From positions 34,845,791-34,909,790 of the forward strand of contig NC_079223.1 of the NCBI RefSeq assembly GCF_029633865.1: 64,000 nucleotides of DNA. Direction: 5' to 3'. Source of the stretch: Lampris incognitus. Its lineage: Eukaryota > Chordata > Actinopteri > Lampriformes > Lampridae. Of this stretch, positions 39,722 to 52,300 are shown piece after piece. The position numbers and the translations under genes are program-made. The first letter of the stretch is position 1; the number at the start of each line of letters is the position of its first letter. The notes beneath the pieces are model-generated. The model did no database searches and was not told the origin of the DNA. It worked only from the letters and a program-made list of their open reading frames with translations.

Positions 39722-40190
39722 GTTCTCCTGGATTGCCACCTTGATGTGGTGGAGAAGCTTGTGTGTACCAATGATCCCTAGAGCTATGCAGTCCGGAGCT
39801 TGGCTCCTGGTAGGGGCACCCAAGGCGGATAGGTTAAGGAGGAGGTTTCAGACCAAGCACGATCCAACAAAGACCTCAATGGCGGAACTGACAGAAGATG
39901 TCTCCAAGTCACAAAGGTAGTGAAGGCGGGTGAAGGCTGCAACAGAGGGTGGTCCCCAATCATCTTGGTTTTCCATGCCGTTGGACTCTGGCCACCCCCT
40001 GCCAAGGACCATGTGGTGGCTGCAGGCGCATCAGCCACTCCACGTAAAACACTGTCATGCACAGGCATCCTCCCATTATGCAGCTCTAGGCTTGGCCTCT
40101 ATGCCAATCTGAGGACCAAGAGGGACCCAGAGGGAGGATGGTCATACTTGACCCTGAGTGAATGCCGATGATAATGATGATGGTGGTGAT
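39722..40190 (+). mobile_element. short LINE-derived repeat, second copy
   Basis: The longest of the three copies at its 5' end, starting near TGGATTGCCACCTTGATGTG. It shares the internal blocks of 17263-17640, including AGTCCGGAGCTTGGCTCCTG, and ends near ACTTGACCCTGAGTGAATGC with a GATGATG-rich tail to about 40190. It abuts the decayed reverse-transcriptase fragment on its left. Confidence 0.75.
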
Positions 40191-40980
40191 CGTGCGCTGC
40201 CAGAGCCTAAATGAACGGCAGCTTTTATTTTGCCACGGAAGGAAGTTGAGTTTGGCAGTTGTCGAGCATAGGCCACGAAGAAGAAGAAAAATCATTCACG
40301 AAGAAGAAGAAATATAAAAGGAGCTCACGATGGGCGAGACGGAGAGTGTGGCGTGAGCTGCAGATGTGTGCTGTTTGAGAGTGAACTAGTCACAGTTAAA
40401 CCAAAATTGGAATGGGGAGCGCTTCATCTTGCTTGCCGTCTACAAGGATGCCACGAGTGGGCTAATTAATCCTTTGTTGTTGTTCGAATGTATTGCTGTT
40501 AGAATTCATTTGCTAGTTAGCATTCTAGTATTAGGCTAACGTTAAAAGGGTTAGCTAATAACTCATGTTGCCTTGCTGTGTAGTTTATCTCATGTGTAAT
40601 TCAGTTAGCTTGAGGTTAGCCGTGTTCTGTGCAATTAAGTACATGTGTATGGTTATATACTGATTTAATTTTGTAAAAGATGTAGATGCAGGCCTCGTCA
40701 ACACGGTGCCTGTGTGATTGCTGCAGAGTACTAAATCACACATCATAAAGTTATAAATGTTTTTAGCATTTTCATGTTTTAATACTTGTTTAAGTGTAGA
40801 ACAGAACAACTTTTAAGATTTTCTATAACATTTGCGATTTAATTTAATAACGTAATAATTTAAAAATCATTGCTGGGTCAAAGTTTAGCCGCCGCCACGC
40901 CAACTCCTCTTTGCATTCAAACAGCGGATATGACGATTGAGTAATTCTACTAGTGTAGTCTAATAATGGTGATTGATAAA
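40191..40980 (+). other. zcchc24 intron 2 between two mobile elements
   Basis: Contains a GAAGAAGAAG-rich stretch at about 40277-40312 and CpG-bearing sequence at 40320-40350. It may include the missing 5' end of the hAT element that follows, but no terminal inverted repeat matching its 3' end was found. Confidence 0.35.
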
Positions 40981-43528
40981 TTATGTCGGAGAAGAAGAAA
41001 AAGAAGATGTACCACTTTCAGGAGGAATGGGAGGAAGAGTTCTTCTTTACTAAAGTAAATGAAAGAAGTGTGTGTCTGATTTGTGGAGCTGCTGTAGCTT
41101 TAGCTAAGTCTAAGAGACACAATGTGGAGAGACATTTTCTACATGCCACAAGACTTTTAACACCAGCTACCCACCAGGCAGTATATTACTAAGAACAGAA
41201 AAGGCTCGTGAGCTCAAAGCAGCTTTGGGCAAAAGCATTCATTTTTCACAAAGCCCTTGAAACAGTCAAAAGCTGCAACCAAAGCGTCATTTAGGACTGC
41301 ACATCACCTAGCTAAAAACAAAAGGCTGTTTTCAGATGGCGAGGTTGTGAAAGGGGTAATGTCCATAGTAGCAAACACCTTGTTCAAAGATAAGAAAAAA
41401 AGGCAAAGATATCATTACTGCACTCTCGGATGTCCAGTTGAGTGCAAACACTATTGCCTGAAGAGTGTCAGTGATGTCCATGAACTTAACTGAACAGCTT
41501 AACTGTGACCTGAGTACATGAAAGTGGTTCAGTATACAGTGTGATGAGTCTGTGGACAACAGCAGCGTGGCACAGCTGATGGTGTTCGTTAGAATGGTGT
41601 TCAGTGATTTCACCATAAAAGAGGAACTGCTGACATTACTGCTCACTTAAGACAGCAACAAGGCTGTTGACACCTACAAAGCCATGAAGCGGTATTTCCC
41701 CGAAAAAAATATCCCTTTGGAAAAGTTGGTGTCGGTGACGACAGACGGAGCCCCCGCGATGGCCAGCCGTCATTCGGGTTTCATTGCGAGCTGCTGACGT
41801 GATCCTGATTTTCAACGTTTTTTGAATTATCACTGCATCATCCATCAGCAGGCAATATGTGCCAAAGTGATGGGTTTTGACCACGTCATGACTCCGGTCG
41901 TGAAGATTGTGAACAGCATCCACTCCAAAGCCACACAACACAGGGCATTCAAAATTCTTTTAGAAGAGCTGTCAGCTGAATACGGTGACCTTTTGCTGCA
42001 CACGGAGAATTGATGGCTCAGCAGGGGTAGTTTTACAGTGTTTTTTGTCACTTCTGGGTGAAATAAAAGAGCTCATGGTGTCCAGAGGGGAGGACACTAC
42101 TTTGCTTCAGGACACTGAGTGGATGCTCGACCTTGCCAGACATCACAGGGAAACTGAATCATTAGAACTATGAATTGCAAGGCAAAGGCAAGAATGTCTC
42201 TGACATGATCAGTGCTGTGAACGCATTCATAGCCAAGTTGAACATTTTCTCTGTGCCTTTGCAAAGTAAGAAATTCCTGCACTTCCCTCTATGCAGTCAG
42301 TACTAAATGACAATGCTCCTGCATCTGGGGCCTTGGAGAGGGTTTCAGAAAAGTACTCCCAACTCATATCTAGGCATGGGCAAGAGTTTGAAGAAAGATT
42401 TCATGACTTTGATATGCTGGAGCCATGTGTGTCATTTATTTCAAATCCTTTCATGCAGGTTGACATGACATGCATTTCTGAGCAACTAGGTGAAGCATTT
42501 AACTTGAATGCTGGTGAGGTAGAAATGGAAATTCTCACGTTGCAAAACGACATTCATCTCAAAGACCACCAGGGGTCCCCACACTTTTGGTGCCTTGAAG
42601 ACTCAGAAAAATACAAAGGTGTGCACACGGCAGCCTTAAAAGTTGCCTGTCTTTTTGGTTCCACCTATCTTTGTGAGTCAGTCTTCTCTGATATGAATTT
42701 CATTAAGAACAAACACAGAACTTGCTTAACTGATATACACCTTGAAGATTCAAGTTGCTGTGTCAAGTTATACCCCTGACTACAGTGCACTGGTGGACTC
42801 AATGAAATGTCAGGCTTCCCACTAATATTGGAACAATTTGTGTAAAACAGCATGCATAAAATGTATAAAACAGATTTTTTAAAATGTTTAACAGAATTTA
42901 AAACTGATTCTTTATAATATTTTTTGTTATGTGACTGCAAATGAGGTGTAATTGTCCAAGGATATTGGAATTGGAATTTGAACAGCTTTAACTTGTTAAA
43001 AGGGCAAATTTATTGTTGTGTCTATGAGATTACCAGAAAACTGATTCCTCATATTTTTTGTTATGTGACAGCTATTGAGGTGCAATTGTTCAAGGATATT
43101 GGAATTTGAACAGCTTTAACTTGTATATATGTTGTGTGCATAATACTATAAAGGGCAAATGTATTGTCCCTATATGAGATTACCAGAAAATCAAAATTAT
43201 TTTAAATGCAGAAAAGCATACTGGATTTTTTATTGAGCTTAGATTTAATGTGAACTTTGAAATTATTGAGCAAAAAAGTTGGTAATGCTGACATTATTGA
43301 TATGTTGAGTGAGATTGCTGAGATTATTATTAATAATTAAATTTTCATGTTTAAATGTATGTCTATTCACTGATTACTGTTAATAAAAACACAATCTTAA
43401 ATAGTCATAAATTTAAAGGTAAATTTTAGACATATTTTATTCAAGAAAATTATTTCGAATGAGTAGCCCTCCATATAATTTCCCACCCTTTGGGTAGCCC
43501 TCAGTCTCAAAAAGGTTGGAGAACCCTG
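40981..43528 (+). mobile_element. degenerate hAT (Charlie-like) transposon with transposase pseudogene
   Basis: Broken plus-strand frames spell a BED-finger-containing transposase. YHFQEEWEEEFFFT and VCLICGAAVALAKSKRHNVE start at about 41009, QCDESVDNSSVAQLMVF is near 41535, and VTTDGAPAMASRHSGFI is near 41738. YHCIIHQQAICAKVMGFDHV (about 41828) and IVNSIHSKATQHRAF follow. The dimerisation-region end FGSTYLCESVFSDMNFIKNK is at 42655-42714. At least five stops or frameshifts separate them. The same architecture is found in domesticated GTF2IRD2/ZBED-type genes. The 3' terminus CTCAAAAAGGTTGGAGAACCCTG at 43506-43528 is the reverse complement of a typical Charlie end beginning CAGGG. No matching 5' end was seen. 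Confidence 0.82.
42905..43195. repeat. two-copy tandem duplication inside the hAT 3' region
   Basis: The block at about 42905-43041 is repeated imperfectly at 43042-43195. Both copies begin with GATTC...ATATTTTTTGTTATGTGAC, continue with CAAGGATATTGG and GAACAGCTTTAACTTGT, and end in TATGAGATTACCAGAAAA. They differ by several substitutions and short indels, so the duplication is not recent. Confidence 0.85.
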
Positions 43529-43989
43529 ATGTAGAACATGGGTGAGATTCATCTGGTTCATACCCTTAAAAGAACGATTAAGTAAAACTCAAGTCATGGA
43601 TAAAATTAGCTTTTTTTCTGTACTTGTGGTATGGAATTCGCAGTAATGGCAGCATTGTTTTTTCCCCCCTCTCTCTTTGTATTGTAAAGGTTTTCAACCT
43701 AACAACGCAGTCATCAAAAAGCTTGACAGTTGAAATAATTCAATAAAACAAGACTAAAGAAGACTGCTGTTTGAGTTGTGCCATACATTCCCTGTGGTTG
43801 GCTAAGGCCTTTTTTCAAGTTTGGGCAGGAGCTGAAGCAAATTCCCCTAAATAACTTGACAAAGATGATTCCAGAAATATCTCTAAAATTGTGTCTGTCA
43901 CATCGTTTTTAGACCTATAAATAGCTGTTGATGTATGTACTTACTTTAGAATGAGTCAGTTAAGATTTTCACAGGAACAAAGAGGAGAG

Positions 43990-44560
43990 ATTAGATATCT
44001 CCCATTTTAGCTCATCTCCATTGGCTTCCTGTGGATTTTGAAATTGATTTTAAGGTTTACATAATGAGCTTTTATTTCTCTATATACAAAACCGTATCCA
44101 TAGATCCAAAAGCAAAAACTCTTCTGACTGTAATTTAAAACAGATTAAAGCCTAAATGAGATTGTGCATTTCAATTTAGGGCCCTTGAAATGCTCGACCT
44201 GTCCTCCTTTAGAAGCAAAAGTTCCCCTGCCTCTCTCTACTTTTAACAGTCAACGGAAAATTCATTTTCATAAACGTACCATTTTATATTATCATAGTGT
44301 CTTCATTTTGTTTATTGCCTTCTTGCGCTTCCTGATTTGTTTCTGTAATTATTGTTAACAATTGTTTTTATTATTACTATTTGATGATAGTAATATGTCA
44401 TTTATAATTGTATTAGTTTTGTTTCAACTCTCCTTGGCTTATATTTGCTATATATCTCTCAGTAACCAAGTTTTATTCTATTTAAAGCACCTTTTAACAC
44501 CAATAGTAACAACAACAAAAACAATAATATTCGTAATAATAATAACAATTATGATAATAA
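43990..44560 (+). mobile_element. weak LINE remnant
   Basis: The plus strand near 44008-44060 reads LAHLHWLPVDFEIDFKVYIM, close to the HWLPVxxRIDFK thumb-region motif of L2/Rex1-like reverse transcriptases. Frayed sequence follows, then a TTTAAAGCACCTTTTAACA and AATAATAATAA-type tail at about 44480-44565. It is very degraded. Confidence 0.45.
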
Positions 44561-44565
44561 AAATT

Positions 44566-46349
44566 TTTCTGGTTCAAAATGAACAACTTATGAACCTATT
44601 TGATTGGTTCTAGTCGATAAAAATAATCAAAACTGCATTGCAGCAGCCCATCAAAATGTATTAAGTTTTATAGTGCGTTGCTATGAAAATGGCAGCATGT
44701 TTATAGTCAGATCGCTCCGTAGTTACATCATCTGCAAGGGAGTGCTCAAACAAATGCTGTCATGGCAGTGTCTGAGATTCCCTACTGATTGTGTGAAAAA
44801 ACCCATTAGAAGCGTATGGACTGGTGTGTTGCAGGCCAGAAAAAGTAAGAGTTTCCAGTCTGTGAGCTGTCACAGTGGGAGATGCTATGCTGTCAGTGGA
44901 GTTGAGGTCATACTATTGAGGAGCCGGATTGCAGCCCAGTTGATCATACTTAGTCCTTGGCTCACTGGCAGTGATGCAAAGTGCTGTCGTGCATTTGGAC
45001 AATGCCAGATGCTGCTGATTAAAGTTCATATTACTCAAACACACACACATGCAGGACAGGACTGAACAAGAAGAAACCTGGGAGGCTGTGCCCCCCTCTC
45101 TCATGCTCTGTACCCCCTTCATCCACGCTAAAAACTGGAGCCAATGTTGAGGTGATTTTGAAAACAAACTCCAGTCCTGCAGGGGAATCGGGACTGATTT
45201 CATTTGGGGAGGGGAGGGCAAGCTTTCCTAACCCCTTGCAGTGTATGTAGTGCCGTAAATGTGACTCTTTCTGTGCCAATATTTGACATCAAACAGCAAA
45301 TCTCTGGATGAAAAAAAAACTTTTTTGGATCAAACAGGTCTTTAGTTGCTCACCATTTACTATACCTCTCTCAAGTTGAAGAATCCAGCATATTTCAGCC
45401 ACTACTGCATAGTTAATAACAGCTAATCAAATGGGTTTCAGAGTTGTCCACAGCATTTGTTTTTGGTGGGTGACTATTAGATTAATAATGACAGGCTCAG
45501 ACAAACTAAATTAGCAGCGTTTATTTTGGCTGGCTGGAGAACGCTTTGGTATATATCCTTTTGATGATATCAGAGGTACGTTTATTTGTGACAGGCATTT
45601 AGAAGGAAAATCACTCCATTCCCCTTGCGCTGATGCAGTGGCCTGAATACCGTTGCCAGCATGAACTCAGTGGAGTGGCCTCTCCCAACAATATGGCACT
45701 CTTGTGAGCGCTTTTTCATGGCTGACTGTATGCAATCATCTCCCTCATGAGAGTCAGAGAAGTAATTTAACACAGCTGTAATGAAAGCAAGCGCCAGTTA
45801 CGAAACCACATATTGTGGCGGAAATGTATGTAGGAGTTTGCTGCAGGGTGAAGTCGGATATACACTAGCGTGACATAGTTGTGCACCGAACACACCCTGT
45901 TGTCAAAACTTGATGTCCATTATTGTCCAGCTAAGAGCAGGAGGTTCTTAGAAATGCCATTCCGTACTCGCTGTATATTGTAATGCTGGGTATAATTCTT
46001 TTTGTGTATGTTGCTTTGCAGTGATTTTATTGAGGGAGGTGTCCACCGTAGTGGGTAACTGGCTGAGAAGTTGTTTGGGGCGGGTAAAAAGGGGGCGTGT
46101 AAATTGCTACATTTCACAGGGAATGACTGAGAGACTTGAGGAGAGAGAGGATGGCAGATTGTGCTATGGAGAGTTAGCTAATAGGGAGTTCAAGTTCAGA
46201 GAGAGCCAGCGGGTTAGCCACCCTGTTTAATTGTTTTTTACCGGTGACACCTCAACCTCGGGTTAGCTGTTGCTACGGCAAGGAAATAAATCTGGGCTCC
46301 ATTGAGCTATCAAACAGCAACATCTTCTTTACCGTTCTTCCCAATTTCC
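44566..46349 (+). other. zcchc24 intron 2, nothing recognised
   Basis: About 1.8 kb without a recognisable element. The plus-strand ORF at 44604-45065 has no domain. Confidence 0.45.
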
Positions 46350-46925
<576 letters not shown>

Positions 46926-47733
46926 TAGTGATTTCAATGGCTGTTTATTGTCTTGGGAGTGTTCCAGATTGCCTCATTAAAATAAATTAAAGAAATCAAA
47001 CAACCAAGAAATATTTGCCTCTATGGTAATAAAGGCACCCTGAATAAACCAATTACATGTTTGAGCTGGTAAAAGTTGAGAATTATTTATTAACTGCTCC
47101 CAGACATGAACTAATTATCAATTCTATAATAATCCTGGGCTAAGTGTGGCTCGTAGCTGCAAAAATATGCTCAATAGGATTTTTTAGAAGAGAATTTACG
47201 TTGACCAAGGCCAAAAAAAGACTTTTCCGCAACCACGGGAGAGCTCAAAGGGAGCTTGTGAGCTCACTGGTCTTCAATACGGATGTCAGTTTGGCTCTAC
47301 CTCAAAAATGTCCCTTACAACCTGTTGGGACCAGAGAGGAATGGTCTAAAATAAAAATCTGCTCTATGTATTTATCCTCAACACATCATCTTTTTTACAT
47401 TTGGGCTTTTCAAAATTCTTCCAATGCCACATCCTTTAATACATTTAGACCTAGTACTTGAGGCCCCTACCACTGAATACTGTTGCAGGACACGCTCCCT
47501 GTCTGCAACATTTCTGCAGAACAGAAAGGTAACAGATAATCTCTTCCAGTTATTCACATCTTTGGATATTCAACAACCTGGGATTTTCACACGCTTAGGA
47601 CGATACAACATGAAATACAATGCGAGCGAGCCCGGATTACGCGTAATTATTCATTTTTCAGCCATGATCCAGTACAAATCTGCATGGGCCAACCTTTTAC
47701 AACACTTTTACTGCCACATTCACTGCTCTAGTC

Positions 47734-47738
<5 letters not shown>

Positions 47739-47825
<87 letters not shown>
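47739..47825. repeat. (TG)n microsatellite
   Basis: About 43 uninterrupted TG units in zcchc24 intron 3. Confidence 0.97.
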
Positions 47826-47829
<4 letters not shown>

Positions 47830-48404
47830 CATGCAGTTATAAGGGAACAACAAATTCCATCGCTTGGGTTATATAAAAAGTGAAAATCTCCCCATTTCTT
47901 TCCCGTTTTATCTGGCATAAATATCTTCTCTACTGAGGAAATTCATTATACTGTTATAAAACGATGACTGAAAGGCTGGATTCATTGTCCGCTTGAAAAG
48001 TATTTTGCACACGGAAACGCTTTGTTCCATGGAGTGAACTGGTGAGAAAATTTTTACTTTCTGTCTGCATGTGCTGTGGTTCAGCTACGCACAGGCAGGC
48101 GAATTCCATGCATTTTCAATGTCACCCACTTAACATATTTCCTCGTCAGCGTTTAAAAATGGGCGCTAATCCCCCATTGACTCCAAAGTCAAAGAGCTCT
48201 GAGTCTCAGCATGGCCCTTCTCCAAGGCCTTAATGAAAAAAAACACTGAGAAAAGCTGTCTTTTTCAATTTTATCGCAAGTATGAAATGATTTTAAGGGT
48301 TTTTATGTATCCTAACAATCACTCTTAGAGGAAGAAAACAAAGCTTGTAATTGTTTTCCACTCTTGAGTAAAAAAAATACTACACCAAATTTTTTTCCCC
48401 CAAC

Positions 48405-48545
48405 AAATCCCAGAAAGTTGACTCAGTTCATCTGCATGCATTGTGCCCAGATGAACTGAGTCAACTTTCTGGGATTTCCTTAACCTGGATTATTAAGCAT
48501 GCATCAAGACATTTTGGCTCTTTTGCAACAAATCTTTGAAAAACA
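48405..48545 (+). repeat. perfect 30-bp inverted repeat in a Penelope-like terminal fragment
   Basis: Arms 48405-48434 and 48448-48477 are exact reverse complements around a 13-base loop. Each contains AGAAAGTTGACTCAGTTCAT or its complement. The right arm runs on into TTAACCTGGATTATTAAGCA and then TGCATCAAGACATTT. This matches the outer end of the Penelope-like dimer at 11784-11840 (TATGAACTGATTCAACATTC then CTGGATTATTGAGCATGCAT). It is therefore a small piece of the same element, with its end duplicated in inverted orientation. Confidence 0.85.
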
Positions 48546-49214
48546 TTAAAAAAAAAGTTTAATTTTGTCACTGGTTCTTCACTGAATCACAATCACGTCA
48601 GATTTTCAAACTTTCCACAGGAGCCAAAATGTGTTCAGTGCTCTTTATCGCAAAAACCTGTACAGTTCCTGGAGGACTCGCAACCCGAAGAGTGAGTTAT
48701 ATCTTTGTATTGACCCACAGTAACCTGGTTTCCTTTGCATTGCGAGAGAAAGCTAGTGTCATAAAAAGCTCAGGAATAACAATAGCTGGGAAAGAAAATA
48801 ACGTAGAGGGATTGTTAAAACAATATCCAGAACTATTGGCTCGCAAAGACACTCTGTCCTTTGAAATGCTTCCAAGTGAGCTATTCCTAGTTAAAGTTTG
48901 CTGTAATTTCCATGCAGGTCGGTATGATTAAATGCGTGTGAAGCTTTTTCTTTAATACCAGGTTGTTAAAGTGAAAGATTCACAAGCTTATAGTTCTTTT
49001 TCCATATTTCGGCAACTAACTATGCAAAGGACGCGCCTGGTCTGCGAAGGTTACAGTCGTTGCATTTGGGTACACAGCTGCATTTAATCTTTTGTCAATC
49101 CCACCCCCCACCCTCCTCTACCTCCCACCTCCCAAAAAAATACCGCTGACAGAGAGCAAAGGGTAAATGCTTGGTGTGTATGCATGTGTTTTTAAAGCAT
49201 TTAAATGTGGCTGA

Positions 49215-49358
<144 letters not shown>

Positions 49359-52300
49359 TCTCCATTATCACCAGAAAGCGACTTCTGCAACTCCCAGTCC
49401 TATCCCCATCCCACAACCCCAACTCACACTGTTTCCTTCCACAGCTGATAGCACAAAGCCCACCCACACCCCCATCCATCCCACCCCCATATCTGTCTTC
49501 CCCTGCTCGACATCACCCGCTCTCTTCCTCCTCACCTCTCGCCCTCTTATCTCTCTCCGCCACGACAATGTACAGTAGCTCCCTTTACTCTGACTCTCCT
49601 TCCTTGCTTAGACCTTCCTATTGTACCACAGTAAAAACCTCTGTCCTATCTTCGCCACCCCCCCCCACCCCCCACCGCATCCACTCAGCAGAAAGTTGTA
49701 GTCGTTGCTGTCTCCATCATCGATGGTGAACAAGGTTAGGATCGGGAAATGGGAGATGCAGATCAGACCTGCACTTTGGGTCAACTTCTGTTGCAGACAC
49801 ACACACCAAGTGCTCTTCGTGGAAAATGAAAACTTGCCAAAATCAATGAGTGTAAACTTTCTCGACGCTAATATGGGACCTTGTGTACCAGAAACCACAT
49901 AACCCCAATTTCTCCAAGTATATTTGTTAAAACGGCGGATCATTGCTTCGATGTATTAGCAATGGGCATGTGTCCTATTCCTGTTGCTGACAGTATTTCT
50001 ACCGTTATTGGTCACAGTGGATTACCTCACTTTGGGGTTTGTTGATTTTGTGTTTACAGAGATTTGCCTTCCTTTTTTTCCTGCCAAGTGAAGAGTGTGG
50101 TGATGTTTTGAACATTAAATCGGGGCCTCTTGTGATGGTATAATGTATATGAGGCCTTTAATGTCTTGCCGTGTAAGGGTCAATAGCAAATCTTATTAAC
50201 TGTGAATTAACTGAGGGATAATGTGCCGTGCATCCCTGGCTTACATTTGGCCTATTTATTTTCTTGTTGTCTAGCGTGCAATTTGAATTTTAACTGGGAC
50301 ATAAAGAAATGTTTTTGTATGTTTGTATATCACAATATTTTGTAACTGCTACCACAAGTCTTTAGAAACTACTGTAGGCCTGCATACAGCATTGTTCCTC
50401 ATCTACGTTCAGTGCATTAGTGACGCTTAGTTGCGGTTTCATTACCCTCCCTATTTGTTAAGGTCGTTATATGAAACCTTGATTATTTTACAATGCATTG
50501 GATTGCTATGTTGTGTTGATCTTGGTTCACAAGCAGATTAACATTTATTTTTTTCAAGACAGAAGTGCAATAACAGTAGTTTCTGTAACAATGGCCACGC
50601 TCTCTATACAGTTTAATGCAAATAACCGACCGAATACACTCCCAAGTTCGATAATCAAGAGTAATTTATAAAAACTCACTTTCCGGTGTCTCACTCACTA
50701 GGGTTGATTTGAAAATCACACGTTTAGGCTGCAGACTGTTAAGGTGTTCACGCGTCAAGCTCACTTAGATCCTGACAAGCTGTTCGGACAGAACTGGGGT
50801 AGTACATTCGTTTTTCCAAGGACTTTTCGAAGGAATTTCTCATACACGCTTTTTTTTTTTTTTTAGTGCAAGTGCCTACCGGTGCCATCAGAAGCCTTAC
50901 GCAAGTAGATTTGTGGACTGACAGGAGAGGTAACTGATCATTTTTTCAGTTTTTTTCAAAGGGTTTATACCCCTAAAACTATATCCAACAGCTGATTTCA
51001 GGGTATAGACTGTCCGTAGAGAGAATCAGACAGTTGAGATGAAGTGAAATGATTTACAGGGTGGGTTAGAGAGGGATGGGTTATTTGTGAAAGGTTGGCT
51101 TGATGTGTGGCCACAGGTCGATTATCAAAAGGATATATTGAAAGTGAAGTTGAATGGCGATTACTCTTGCTGTATATTGTTTTTTTTTCGTGTGGCCTAC
51201 TATTATACACCAGTTTCATTGAAAGGGAAGCCCTCATCCTATTCTTTGTTTACAAATATCACACATTATATTTACTTTGAGACATATACTATTACATGGG
51301 AAATCCTGACTGATATGCATATTGTAAACTTAATGTAGTCTTGACGAAGAGGTTCCGACATTTACGGAAAACTGTTTTTCAAGGATAGTTTGTACACATT
51401 TATTTTGATTAGTAAAACCTGGTTGACTGTACTTTATACTCATAATGGATGTGCCTCCGAGAGACTTGGCCACAGTAAATCACTCTGCGGCGCTAAGAGG
51501 AAATACGCGACCAATTGATATTATAGGAAGAGACAAGTGGTTGACTCGGCGCTGGAGCAAAATGCATGCATGTGGTAACAGTAATGCCTAGCAGGTTTTT
51601 GCCAAGTTTTATGCAGGTTATGGATATGGACAGGATTATCATGATTCTCCCCCGCTAACTTTGACGGTATGAGCTGCCAAGGTTGAGTCCTCCTCAGTAC
51701 AGTTTGCTGAGTTTGTGTGGCACTAAACCAGTACTCATAAGATGGCAGTCATAACCCCGTTGTTGTCTGTTGTCATGAAACACCCAACCAAGATGTGTTT
51801 TCCTGTGTGATCCGTCCTCACAGCAGAACGGGTTTGCATGACCCCGTGGACCTCAATCTCTTTTTATTTTCTCTTTTTAAGTCACCCATTGTAACCATGT
51901 TTATCCAAGCCATCGTGTATCTATAAAAAGAAAAAATAAGAAAAAAAACTGAGTCACAAGACGTAGTGTGAAAGATCGCAGTTATTAATAATGGTACCAG
52001 CGGATATTGGTTAATGACAGAGATAGTTTTGCAAAACTTTGTATCTAGATGCAAAACAATGGAGGGGAATATATATTAATGCGAGTCAGATATGTGTACC
52101 AATAGGGTTAATTTTTAATGAAGGATTCCCTTTTCTTTTTTTGCCCAAGTTTTGTCGGGAACAATCCCCTTTTTCAGTACTGTAATAAACTGTTTCTGTT
52201 ATTCTGCGTCATGACACCAATGTGACACGCCTGATCAGCATCACGTCTGCTTTACAGTCTCGTCCCACGTCCATGGTCAGAATAGAAACCAATGATGCCT

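Noticed and set aside
41009-42780. Possible domesticated BED-finger/GTF2IRD2-like host gene
   Set aside because: Several stops and frameshifts break the frame and a transposon-type 3' terminus follows it, so it is a dead hAT copy and not a domesticated gene.
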